DNA of 64,000 nt from Phyto melanocephala (Eukaryota > Arthropoda > Insecta > Diptera > Rhinophoridae). Of this stretch, positions 1 to 10,257 are shown piece by piece. Below the pieces are notes generated by a model. The model was not told the DNA's origin. It saw only the letters and a list, made by a program, of their open reading frames with translations, and searched no databases. Within the stretch, counting starts at the first letter, position 1. Each line of letters opens with the position of its first letter. The position numbers were made by a program, and so were the translations under genes. Where the stretch lies: assembly GCA_941918925.1 (NCBI GenBank), contig OW799236.1, forward strand, positions 100,952,562 to 101,016,561. Reading direction: 5' to 3'.

Positions 1-904
1 GACGTTAATATATTTACACCCTATTTTTTAAGCTTCAAAATTTTCAAAAAAAAGTGTAAAATAGTTTGATAATTTTTCAATAATTGCAAAATGTTCGAAA
101 TATCATTTCTTTGTTTTTGAAAATACAAATTCGAGCACTAAATGCAATATCGTCACAACTCAAAAATCTAAAATTTTCAGAGAGTCAAAAAACTTTGATG
201 GAGCAGAAGCAACACATTTAACAACGACAAGACAACACAGACATAATGGTATTTTTTCAGTATTTTTTCAGTCAAAGCATACAATAATGATAAACAGATA
301 TTTGTCTGTATTGTGAATCAATTTATGGAAAAAATCAATTTCCGAAAATTTTAAGTTGTGACGTCTTTTAATATAGCCTGCGATATTGGTTATTATCTCT
401 TAATAATTTTTAGATTTAACGCAATGCAAAGTACCAAGAGAACTTTTCAAATATGACCATAAGATCGTAAATAATATCGATCATACATCTCGTACCAGAT
501 TCTCCGTACAATCTTAAAATTGTTGTCTGGCGAAAAAAAGGCATTTGAAAACTAACACAGCCAGACTTTGCAAAACTATATCGGTTAATAATAGTTATAA
601 ATCGTTTCAAGTGGGTTGTTGAGAAACCTTTTTGTGTGATATTACAAGACACCATTGATTTAAGAATAATATCTACAATTTCCATATTTCTCTGATATAA
701 AATAAGCGGAAAAGCAGCGATGCATAAACCAATTTTAACATCAACTATATGGTGTCATTAAGAACTAGAAATGCAATTTTATAATATTTATACTTTTACT
801 TATGACACCCTTATGGATTGAGGAGCAAGACCTAAGATATAGTCAATTGCCTTAAACTAGTACTGCTTTTGATTTTGAGAATGCGCGTCCCAAAGCCATT
901 CAGA
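1..904. other. AT-rich non-coding stretch with a possible hairpin repeat
   Basis: No convincing coding sequence is seen; the short open frames here are what chance gives in AT-rich DNA. At 151-363 the ends read CGTCACAACT and, inverted, the same ten bases (353-363), each followed by an AAAATTTTC-type block. This could be a decayed ~210-bp MITE, but I see no clear target duplication. Confidence 0.4.
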
Positions 905-1370
905 TATTCTTTGTGTTAGACTAAAATGAAAAGTGTCCAAATTTAAAGAATTAGTGGTCAACGAAAATCATATAGAGAGATACAAAGAGATGAACTGAAG
1001 AACTTTGTGACGAAATATTGATTATTTAGATGTAAAAAATTAGTGGCTTCAACAAAATAGTTCCACTTGCCACACACCTAGAGAAACAAAAAATGTTTTA
1101 TAAAAAAAGATCGAAAATCATATTTTTTCCATTAGAGGACAACTGAATTGTCCTCCAAGATCGTGCGATATGACAGCTTTAGACCTTGCGGGATTTTTTT
1201 TCTTAACAAAAGCGTATAGCAATAACCCACAACTGTTCAAGAGCTTTAAAACAACGCTATCGAGCAGATATCAATCATTGACAAAAGTTTATTAAAAAAC
1301 GTGATTAATAATTTTGGCAAAAGTTTCGGGCTAGTAGATGGGGTCACTTGACCGACATAAATTTTTTAGT
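905..1370 (+). pseudogene. Rosa-type (DD41D) mariner transposase relic
   Basis: Frame-shifted translation gives pieces that line up with the central and C-terminal parts of a Tc1/mariner transposase. There is a degraded region like 'NGERYRxM', then a block like WLQQNSSTCHTPRET (the family normally has FQQDGATCHTARET), then PPRSCDMTALDL at about 1157-1192. In the intact family these carry the second and third catalytic Asp. Here the second Asp is changed (QQN) and the frame breaks repeatedly, so the element is dead. Downstream residues fit the expected C-terminal helices only loosely. No terminal repeats were found, so the limits are approximate. The family is assigned by comparison with the better copies at 15.2, 20.7 and 51.7 kb in this window. 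Confidence 0.65.
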
Positions 1371-1711
1371 TTTAAATAGAAGAAATTTACTGGTTATATA
1401 ATTTAATATAAAAAAACATAGTCAAGGCATATCCATAAGGTATATGCAACGATGAATTGATACAACAAAGCAACTTTTCATGGGATGTTTTATGTCAAGG
1501 CCAATTCGTGTATCAGGGATGGAAAAGTTGTTTTTACATATTAAATATAATAAAATTTGATTAAAAAAAGGACATAAATTAATTATTAATGACGCAAAAG
1601 CAGCAAACATACATAAAGTAAGCATATTTATTATCAAAAAAGTACACTCAACTTAACTGTTTAATACCGAAACCAAAATAACACTTCCTATCCCTGCATT
1701 AATAAATGAGA

Positions 1712-1792
1712 TCAAGGCGAATTAAACCAATTCTGACAAAAAGTTTCCCCATCAGCTGGGCTGATAATCTCACCTGTATGAATTCGCCTTGA
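1712..1792. mobile_element. 81-bp hairpin MITE
   Basis: The stretch begins TCAAGGCGAATT and ends AATTCGCCTTGA, a perfect 12-bp terminal inverted repeat around a ~57-bp centre containing CAGCTGGGCTG. This is the structure of a very short foldback MITE. The same GGCGAATT motif occurs alone near 28305. I cannot assign a superfamily. Confidence 0.55.
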
Positions 1793-1924
1793 ACATAGTC
1801 CAACAAATTATTGTTTATTTAGTCATGTTAGCTTTTGAAATTATGTGAGATATTTTCATTTCTAAATCATTAATATTCAACTATTATTTTGGTAAATCTA
1901 TGGACTTAAAAAAAAAAAATAGTA

Positions 1925-2540
1925 AAAGCGTTCATCATCACACTAATTCAAATGCCTGCAAACAATATAAAAAAGACTTGAGCATTGAAAGAAAAGCTGA
2001 ATCAGGAAGAAGAAAAGGTTCACTCAAAATCCTGAAAACAATATAAAATAGACCTGAATATTAAAAGAAAAGCTGAATCAGGCAGAAGAAAAGGTCTAAC
2101 AAATATTGGAAAAAAAATAAATCGAATACTTCTTTCGAAGAGGGGCTAACACTTAAACAATTATGCTGTTATGTGATGGATGATGAAACTTTTATATTTG
2201 CAATTCTTTCACATCTTAAGGTTCAAAATTTTTACATGGCTGAGGCAATATTCAAGAACAAAAGCTGACAAAAAAATTAACAAAATCACCTAAGAAGATT
2301 CTTGTAAGGCAATTTGTGACAACAGATACGATACATACAGAAAAATATGTTTCAGAGAGTCTGTAAAAATAGCATTCTGCCGCTTTAAAATTTTTTGCCA
2401 CGGGAGACAGTTCCACACAACTGTCTAGAACTTCGGCCTTGGTCGGTATTGGTCTCTAATAAAAAAAGCATTTAAAGAGCACATGAAAAATATTCTACTG
2501 AGAGAAAACAGTATCGGTTGTGAGTACCGTAATTGTTGCC
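1925..2540 (+). pseudogene. Tc1/mariner-superfamily transposase relic (not rosa type)
   Basis: Shifting frames give recognisable Tc1/mariner blocks. A basic linker repeated twice (ERKAESGRRKG and KRKAESGRRKG) is followed by VMDDETFIFAILSHLKVQNF, which contains the first catalytic Asp (MDDET is typical). A degraded LPL(K) region comes next, then YWSLIKKAFKEHMKNI, which matches the region just after the last catalytic residue. Stops and frameshifts separate these blocks. The segment 1961-2110 contains a 76-bp tandem duplication that repeats the linker. The MDDET/YWSLIKKA pattern sets it apart from the rosa-type copies in this window. Limits are approximate because no inverted ends were identified. 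Confidence 0.6.
1961..2112 (+). repeat. 76-bp imperfect tandem duplication
   Basis: AACAATATAAAA starts at 1961 and again at 2037. Each copy is followed by the same GAAAAGCTGAATCAGG core and an AGAAGAAAAGGT end. The two units differ at several positions, so the duplication is old. It lies inside the transposase relic. Confidence 0.75.
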
Positions 2541-2830
2541 AATCGTATAGTTTAGTTGTGATAGTAGACTTTTACGTTTATATCTACAGAATTTCGATTT
2601 GGAATATAAATATGTAGTCAGCACTAATAAATTATAATATTTGCAACTGAAATTATATAATCACAAATGAAAAGTTCGATTGCAGGAACTGAACCAATCT
2701 ATTGGCAATGAATGTGATTTTCTGTTTTCTCGATGTAGGACATGTACGATTTTAAGTGTAAATATACCAACTCGTTCAAAGGCATTTTAAAGCATGTATT
2801 ATTAAATTAAACTGTAAAATCTTAGGACAA

Positions 2831-3020
2831 GTGCCCTGATAGACTAGTCAGTAGTATCCTGGCCTGCTAGTCTAGGGGCTGCGGGATCAATTTCCGCCAG
2901 AGACTCTGGACTGGTCTGCTTTTCTTTCTCTTCTTTTCTATTCTATTCAGGTATTACAAAGGGATCAATATAATGGAACCAAGTAAGCTATATAACAGCT
3001 ACCTGTTCTACCTACCTACC
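2831..3020 (+). mobile_element. tRNA-derived SINE, copy 1
   Basis: The head GTGCCCTGATAGACTAGTCA is followed by a degraded internal-promoter region and by CCAGAGACTCTGGACTGGTC. A TTCTTTCTC tract comes next, then a tail with TTACAAAGGGATCAATATA and CTACCTGTTCTACC. It aligns along its length with the copies at 21955-22136 and 43385-43580. The B-box is mutated here (GGGATCAATTTCC instead of GGTTCGATTCC), so this is probably the oldest of the three. I did not find a clean target duplication. Confidence 0.7.
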
Positions 3021-4129
3021 TGTCATAGTATAAATAACTTAGGTGTATTTGTAGCTATGCAACAAAGTATATTTACACGAGTTTATGTAAATAAAAGTTC
3101 TGTTCAAATTAAATTAATCCACATCAATACCTCAGTAATATAGGGATGTATATTTAATATTTCTTCCTCATATAATTTTTTTTTGTATTTATTTAGATGT
3201 ATATGTGGATATAAGTATGTATATATACATTAATTTTTTTGTTATTGTATATACCAAGACGATATTGATGACGATGTTGAAAAAACATAAATAAATCAAA
3301 CTCGACTAGAGGAATAAAAAAAAAATACTTAAAGCTTCTTATTGTCAATTGATTTGACACTTGAGATGAATAGATAAATATATGTATAAAAAAAGAAAAA
3401 CGTCTATTTAGGAGTTCTCAATAATACAGTTGTCTACTTTGGTTGTGGCAAATGTGAACAAGAAAAGAAAAAAAAACGATTTCATGATTATTATATTGGT
3501 CAATGTTACTGGTTTACTTTGGTTTGTATATATACACAAATATATATTTACATTTACAGTATGTATTATGATATACATGGACTGTTTTTTGATAGAATTT
3601 TATGAATGTAAAAGTCAAACCATGTGGTGTCAACAGTATGGGGGAAAAATAAGTTTTTTAAAATTAATATTGAATGCAGCTATTTAGTAATGAATAACAA
3701 GTATACTTATATAAATATATTTTTGATAATCTATCAATTCTGTGGCAAAAGGAAATAACTGCTTAATTTGACAAAAGTTACGTTTTAGACACTATTGCCT
3801 GTATGAAATTTAGAGCTGCCCAGAGGTGAATTTTAAACTATGGACAACTAAGGAGAAGTATATATCACAAAAACTTATTGTGTACATTTTTTTAACAAAG
3901 ATTATAATTTGAAATAATAAATTATTTTTTATCTTTCAAATACCGATATGCCTTTCAATTTATGCGGGATAGAATTCACTTAATGATCTTTATTTTAAAG
4001 ACTATCATTAATTAAAATTAACTCGAGAATATAAAGGAGTAAGAGTAGGATCATTCCAATATCTTAAGACAAAATACTCCTTGATTCTCAACAAATATGC
4101 AAAAGTACGAAATTCTTGATAAAATTTTT
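3021..4129. other. AT-rich non-coding stretch
   Basis: Contains low-complexity A/T tracts and one 85-codon open frame (3430-3687). Its composition (many Ile, Phe, Lys, Tyr) is what random AT-rich DNA gives, and I recognise no domain in it. It may include the decayed 5' part of the LINE relic that follows. Confidence 0.4.
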
Positions 4130-5085
4130 ACTCAAACCATGCTGTCTTAAATAAACTGGGAGATTATGAAAAAAAATCGCTTAATAATATGACAATTAAA
4201 TCTTTGCAATTATCATCAGTAAGCCAAGACCTTCGTAAAATCCTGCATTATTAAATAGTTAAAAGACAAAATAGCGCATGGTCTTGATAACACTAATGTT
4301 AGATGCTTAAACTTGTTCTCAGAAAAAAGGAATAAAGTTCCTAATAATCATAATAAATTCATATTTAAGACACTGTTTCTTTTCTAAAATGTTTAAAAAA
4401 TCCTAAGTTATTCCAATAAAATAATCAAAAACACCAGCAGACTGTCCTTCTTCATATCGTCCTATCAGAATTTAGTCGTCTAGTAAAACAGTTCTTGAAA
4501 AGTCATTTAAAAAAAGATGCTGATCAATATAACAACATACTTCTAGTAAGAATTAGAAATCTAGTTAACTTTTATTTTGTTAACCAAAAATTTATTTAAA
4601 TAATTTTGCTCGATACTAATGCTGTTTTCGATTCAGTGTGGTATAACTTTTTAATCTTTAAAATGTTTTAATTAAATTTGGTTTTACTTACTTAAAATTT
4701 GGCAATTTTTTCTTTCTTGTTTTGTACTTTAAAAGTTTATTTTAATTTTTCCGAAAACTTTAATATTATAGACGGTTCCCCGTAGGGCTCTTGCCTCTTT
4801 CTAATACTTTACAATATACATATATACTTACATATGAGCTTCCCCGACTCGAGTACTGTACAATCGATTTTTGCAAATGATACAGAAATTTTCTATTCAG
4901 GAATATTTCCCAATGACGTTTTACTGAATTAAAAAAGGTCAGTATTGATATATCGTATTTTAATAAATGGAAAAACAAATGCAAGACTTATGCAAATAAT
5001 TTGCTAAAAAACGGAAATCGTATTACTGTACAAGTTGGTATTAGCATCAATAACTATTTGATCCAGTTTGAGAAAAAACTTAAAT
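4130..5085 (+). pseudogene. Jockey-type LINE reverse transcriptase relic
   Basis: Conceptual translation across stops and frameshifts gives the ordered motifs of a jockey/I-group non-LTR retrotransposon reverse transcriptase. First is FSKMFKKS-VIPIK and CPSSYRPI with SKTVLEKSFKKR (about 4378-4522). Then comes DTNAVFDSVWYNFLIFKM (normally D-KAFDSVWH, about 4613-4670). Next is IDGSP-GS with LILYNIHIYL (normally GVPQGSVLGPLLYNIY). Last is FANDTEIFYSG near 4875, where the family has the catalytic FADD. The Asp-to-Asn change and many stops show it is inactive. No poly-A tail, endonuclease or gag part could be placed. The tight order of motifs makes the family call firm even though the element is broken. 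Confidence 0.8.
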
Positions 5086-5651
5086 ATCAAGGTGTCAGTC
5101 TCAGTCTCTGTGTGATGATGTCAGAAATTAAAAATTGAAAAAAAAAAATCCTAAATATAATTTTTTGAAATAAAATCATTAAAGTTCTGTAATATGAGAT
5201 TTTTGAATGATTTTGGTATCATTTTGTTCAGAATTTTATCCTTTATCCATTGGTATCAAAAACTCAATTTTGACCCCTAGCAAGATAAGGTCCCTATCGT
5301 CATGTCGCGTCATATATGAGCATATAACTAGTTAGTAGAAAGTAGTTTTAAATCAAATCGAAAAAAAAATATTTAAGATATTTTTGTAAATTATTTCTTA
5401 AAACTCTGTACGTATAACATAGAACTTTATCAATTAAGATAATTTCTTAAGTAGAAGAAGATAAAATCTTCAACTCCTTGTATAGTTATTATATAAAAAA
5501 AAAAATGTTAATTGTATATTAAACAAAATAACTAAAATAAAACATTAAAGTGCTTTTTGAAAAATGACAAAAACAGATATAATTCGTATTTTGTTATTGC
5601 CACAGATTTCAGTATTATAATATATTTCGCTGAAGTAACAAAAAAAAAACA

Positions 5652-6874
5652 ACAAGTAGGAGCAATATATTCGGCTGCGCCGACTTTCTGATACCGACCG
5701 CCAACTTTGTGTACTTTTGTAGTACATAATTTTAGAGTCTAACTTTGATTTGCTATTAATTTATTATCTTAAATTTAGTCTTGCAATGAAATGATACTTC
5801 TGAAACTTTTCTTCTACAATGTTGTATTTTTGTGGAAGCTGAAGAGTACAATTTGGTACCCAGGGGTATAAAAAAATAATATTAGCTTTGTGTGGGCATG
5901 GCACCTCCTACTTTAAACATTATAGAATCAATATTTGAATTCAACTTAGGTGATCCATTACAGATTAAATTATGTTTTTTTTTCCGTATAGAAATAATAT
6001 GAAAGTGCCTTCTCATTTTTATTTTCTGTCATAATTACATTTACCAGAAAGCGCTATATGCGGAATTCCCTCAGCATATACATACAAATCTGTAGATTTT
6101 ATGAGCTTTTAAATATTATTAGTTGTAAATTATGTGAGAAGTGGGCGTTAAAGTAGGCATGTAGCTGTATATTATACTTATATTGTAAAAGTTCGTAATC
6201 ATAAATAAAATTCTTTTTTCAAGTTCTTGCAAGTGAGTGTTAGAGTAGGCGTATCAATGTAGTTTCTGCTAATAGAAACAACTTAGACATTTCAATATAG
6301 AGTCCTTTATTTCTTCAAAAATCTTTGTCCATAGAGAAAGCGTTATATGGGAGGTAAGCATTAAAGTGGGCGTGTCACCTTCATTTTCTGATATTACAAA
6401 TCTTGCATGTTTGCAATATTTCAGCATTGTACATCTATTTTTGTCAGTTCTATTACTTTTTAATTTTCGTTCATTTTGATATATAACTTCTTTCGTAATA
6501 TATAGAGTTGAGCAGTTTTCAGAAAGAGATATTTTTTTATTTAGGAAATACACGTCCATGGGTTTAGATACCATTGCATTTAATTCGATGTAGGAAGGAC
6601 ATTTCTTTTTGACCTACTCTTGTATTGCAAACTATAATACTCTACCTAATGTACCGATTAAGCATTTTAAAAAAACAAACCTGGTGTATAAAAAATATTC
6701 TGGTAAAACTTGGGCTCCGTAACTTCTTCGGTTCGAGCTCTATCGTGCTTTAAATAAACGGACAGACAGACGGACATATCCAGATCGTCTTTAAATGAAA
6801 CTAGGACTCAGAAATATTATACTTTTAATAATCAAATGAATATGCCACCACACCATGTTTTTGTGGTGGCTATG
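5652..6874 (+). mobile_element. INE-1/DINE-1-like element, copy A
   Basis: The left end carries ACAAGTAGGAG and a small palindrome ATTCGGCTGCGCCGA, then 'TACCGACCGCC'. The middle has 'GTGGGCGTTAAAGTAGGC' modules (about 6140 and 6365). Near the right end is a short GGACAGACAGACGGAC core (6758-6775), then ATGCCACCA...TGGTGGCTAT. Order and content match the better copies B-E. In Drosophila, INE-1/DINE-1 (Helitron-related) elements show the same mix of 'CACGCCCAC' modules and a GTCCGTC-type microsatellite. The family name is by analogy, not by alignment. Confidence 0.6.
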
Positions 6875-7253
6875 AAAAAAAATGGGAGTAAACCTGAGCT
6901 CACCTAGCTTATAAAGTTTTTCTGATGAAATTATAATATACGCAGTTATGTTTATATATTTGCACTTATATTTAAAATCTTGTTTAACACAAATATCCAA
7001 ACAAAATACCCTCAAAATTTAAAAGAAAAACCCAAGTTATTTATAGCCTAAAACCAAATTGCGGGCATTTCTTTATTAAAATTCTTATTACTAACAGACT
7101 TAATAAAGAACAAGTAAGAGCACTATATTCGGCTGTGCCGAATCTTTTATACCCACCACCAATTTTGTGTACATTTAAAGCACAATATTTATTATTTTGT
7201 TAATCATTATGGAATAATCTCTTTATAATAAAATATGTATCACTTTCTTTGTA

Positions 7254-7862
7254 GAGGGTGGTTAAATTTTAAGGGCCCAAGTTGAAGGTGAACTACACCT
7301 AGTCTTTAAGTTTGTTTTCTGCATTTTACTTGACATTTCTCAATCTCAAACTTACTCATTTTGATCCGTGGAAAGATACGCAAATGAGCAACGCTTTAAA
7401 GTTATTCAGGTTTTTTATAAAAATGGGCGTTCAAATCAAAATGCATTTTGTGCACTTCGTAATTCTTTTGATCAACATAATCGTTCAAATTCGTCCACAA
7501 TCGGGAGAATTGTAAAAGATATTTAAATTTCTGCAAAACAGGTCTGTATAAAATGTTAGAAAATCTGTGAATGCCTTCTTAGTTCGTTGAATGGGAACTA
7601 TTGCTGTTTTTTGCGATAGTGTGGCAAAAGAGCAGTCAACCTCGACTCATCATCATGCCCAATAATTGAGCATCAACATTGTCATTGAAAATTTCGACCA
7701 TCAGATAGAGGAGTGGCGCCAAGGATGGGGGGGCCATTTGGCCGATATTTTGTTAAATACATAATTGAACCATACAAATATTATCATTATAAAAAGAAAT
7801 AATAATATCTTAAATAATTTGTGTTTTATTTAAATACAACATCGGTCCTTAAATGAAATAAA
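7254..7862 (+). mobile_element. Nested, internally deleted rosa-type element (in copy B)
   Basis: It starts GAGGGTGGTT next to a TA (7252-7253). Its first half translates as an N-terminal mariner helix-turn-helix domain of the DUF4817 type: EQRFKVIQVFYKNG (from about 7392), then FCALRNSFDQHNRSN and STIGRIVK, comparable to the family's EQR-xIxxFYxNxxSV...ALRxxFGxHNRPS...TIxRxVxKF. After about 7520 the frame is broken, and it then jumps to the distal end with a GGCCATTTGGCCGATATTTT block. The catalytic domain is almost entirely missing. The same insertion sits at the matching place in copy D (13745-14351), so it was present before the two copies separated. Confidence 0.65.
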
Positions 7863-7867
7863 ATTCA

Positions 7868-9015
7868 ATGAAAGTGTGTTAAAGTAGCTGTGTCAATAAA
7901 GTTTCTACTAATAAATACAACTTAAATATTTCAATATAGCCCTTTATTTTCCCAAAAACTTTGTCAATAGAGAAATTACATGAATTTAAGGTAAGCCGTT
8001 GTATGGGAGGTAGGCGTTAAAGTGGCCGTGTCACCTAAACTTTTTGGCACAACAATAATATTGATTAGAAGGATATACACAGCAAATTTGATCATCATAC
8101 CTCTAATTCTGGCGGTTTTATGAGCTTTTAAATTTCATTAACGGTAGATTACGTGAAAAGTGGGCGTTATAGTAGGCGTGTCAAAGTTGTTTTGGCGAAT
8201 GAGTACAACTTAGGTGTTTCAATATAGCCCTTTATTAATCCAAAATCATTATTAATAGAGAAATTAGAGGAATTTTGAGTAAAACGTTATATGGGAGGTG
8301 GGCGTAAAAGTGGGCGTGGCAACTCAATTTTCTAGCACAGTAATGACATTGCCTAGGGGATATACGCAGCAAATTTTATCATAATACCTCTTATTTTGGT
8401 GGTTTTATGAGCTTTTAAATTTCATTAACGGTATATAACATGAAAAGTGGGCGTTATAGTAGGCGTGTCAAAGCTATTTTTGCGAATGAGTACAACTTAG
8501 GTGTTTCAATATAGTCCTTTATTATTCCAAAATCTTTATTAATAGAGGAATTATATGAATTTTAAGTAAAACGTTATATGGGAGGTGGGCGTAAAAGTGG
8601 GCGTGGCGCCCTAATTTTCCGGCGCAGTAATGACATTGCCTAAAAGGATATACGTAGCGAGTTTGATCATCATACCTCTAATTTTGGCGGTTTTATGAGC
8701 TTTTAAATTTCATTAACGGTATATAACGTGAAAAGTGGGCGTTATAGTGGGCGTGTCAAAGTTGTATTTTCGAATGAGTACAACTGAGATGTTTCAATAT
8801 AGCCCTTTATTATTCCAAAATCTACATAAATTGAGAAATTATATGAATTTTGGGTAAAACGTAATATGGGAGGTGGGCGTAAAAGTGGGCGTGGCACATT
8901 GATTTTCCGTTACAAAAAAGCGTCTCACCAATAAATAAAGTGTGCAAAATTTCAGAGTCGTACATCCAATTTTGTTGCTTTTATGACGTTTTTGTTTTTA
9001 AATATACCGAAAAAT
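7868..9015 (+). repeat. ~287-bp tandem repeat, about four units, inside INE-1-like copy B
   Basis: The marker GTGGGCGTTATAGTAGGCGT (or close variants) recurs near 7874, 8160, 8447 and 8735, a spacing of 286-288 bp. Each unit also has TTTCAATATAGCCCTTTATT, a GGGAGGTGGGCGTAAAAGTG block and TTTTATGAGCTTTTAAATTT. Copies A, C and E have about one unit and copy D has two, so unit number varies between copies. Units two and three are more alike than either is to the first, as expected from repeat expansion by unequal exchange. Confidence 0.85.
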
Positions 9016-9353
9016 ACACTGTGCGGTATAAATTTTCGTACATTTTGATCGATAACTCCTCTCCTAATGCATAGATTTAGACAATTTTCGGGGAAAAATA
9101 GTGCTTTTTTTCAGGAAATATATATTCGAAGTTTCATGAGTCTACGTTAATGCGTTTGGACACAATTCCATTTTATTCGATGTTTGAAGGACACGGTTTT
9201 TTCGACCTACTCTTGCTTTTCGAGCTATAACTCTCTTCCTAATATTCCGATTTAGCCCATTTTCAATACCAAACAAACCTTGTCTATAAGAAAGATTCTG
9301 GCAAAATTTGAGCCCCCTAGCTTTTTCGGTGCGACCTCTATCGTGCTTTCAAC

Positions 9354-9410
9354 AGACGGACAGACGGACAGACGGACAGACGGACAGACGGACAGACGGA
9401 CGGACATAGC
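9354..9410 (+). repeat. (GACAGACG)n core of INE-1-like copy B
   Basis: Repeats of GACAGACG run for roughly 55 bp and end in GACGGACATAGCTAGATCGT. On the other strand they read GTCCGTCTGTCCG, the microsatellite core typical of INE-1/DINE-1-like repeats. Copies A, C, D and E have shorter versions at the matching place. Confidence 0.85.
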
Positions 9411-9544
9411 TAGATCGTCATAAAATCAAACCCTGATTCAGAATATATATACTTTATGGGGTCTAAAATGGATATTTCGATGTGTTACAAACGGAATGAC
9501 AAAATGAATATACCCCCACCATTTTTTTGGTGGCGGGTATAAAA

Positions 9545-10257
9545 ATGAAAACATAATATCCACAAAGAAACTCCATAGAGAAAGTGTACATTTACCTCAA
9601 GTAGAAGATGTTTGTAGTACTTTAAATTTTTAAAAGAATTATATGTGTAAATGACAAATTTAAGAAAAAAATTAAAATAAAAAAATATAATAATTCTAAA
9701 TAAATTATTCTTAAATAATTGTTTGTAGGTTTAAATATTGCTATAACATTTAATGAAAATAGAAATTATTAGAAGTGGTTGAAGCTGGGTTTCTTTTTCA
9801 CTTCTTTAACATTTACATAATGCAAAAAGAAACAGTGTTAATTTCCTTCACTATCCTCTTTCCTTTAACATATTATTTAAAAATATTTATATTAATCCCC
9901 TGAGTGTTTTTAAAATTATTTCGCAGAAATTGTCTTACATAATTTCTTTAATTTTTCTACTAAAAATAATCGTTATATTTTCCGTTGTTGTAAATTTAGA
10001 AGTTTAGTCTAAAACTTCTTAATTGTTTCATAAAAGCTTTCTTAATTTCGTTAAAAAAAAAAAAATAAAAATTTTTAGTGTCTGCAAGAAAAAATAAAAA
10101 AATGCTTATGCTGTTGTTGCCTCGAGAAATAACAATAACATTTAAGTAATTTTTTACAAATTTACACGTACTATTTAAGAGGAGATATTCAAATACATTT
10201 AATTCGTAGACACACAAACTGTATACAGGCAGACTTATTAAAAAATAATTTGAGAAC
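9545..10257. other. AT-rich spacer between repeats
   Basis: Only A/T-rich sequence and chance open frames (for example an 87-codon one at 9996-10259, minus strand, rich in Phe, Asn and Leu). Nothing recognisable. Confidence 0.4.

Larger units (their letters stand above)
7109..9544 (+). mobile_element. INE-1/DINE-1-like element, copy B, with nested mini-mariner
   Basis: Left end AACAAGTAAGAGCACTATAT is followed by the hairpin ATTCGGCTGTGCCGAAT and TATACCCACCACC. The right end is CCCCCACCATTTTTTTGGTG followed by GCGGGTATAAAA. From left to right it holds a nested mariner-type insertion (7254-7862), about four ~287-bp tandem units (7868-9015), a 3' block and a (GACAGACG)n core at 9354-9410. Copy D (opposite strand, 11755-14496) has the same layout and the same nested insertion. 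There is no open reading frame of its own, so it is non-autonomous. The assignment to the INE-1 group rests on the core microsatellite, the GGGCGT/ACGCCC modules and the Helitron-like terminal hairpin. Confidence 0.7.

Noticed and set aside
3430..3687. 85-codon plus-strand frame
   Set aside because: Composition driven by AT-rich DNA; no family or start context.
7868..9015. CRISPR-like regular repeat
   Set aside because: The ~287-bp units are directly adjacent without unique spacers and sit inside a eukaryotic transposon.
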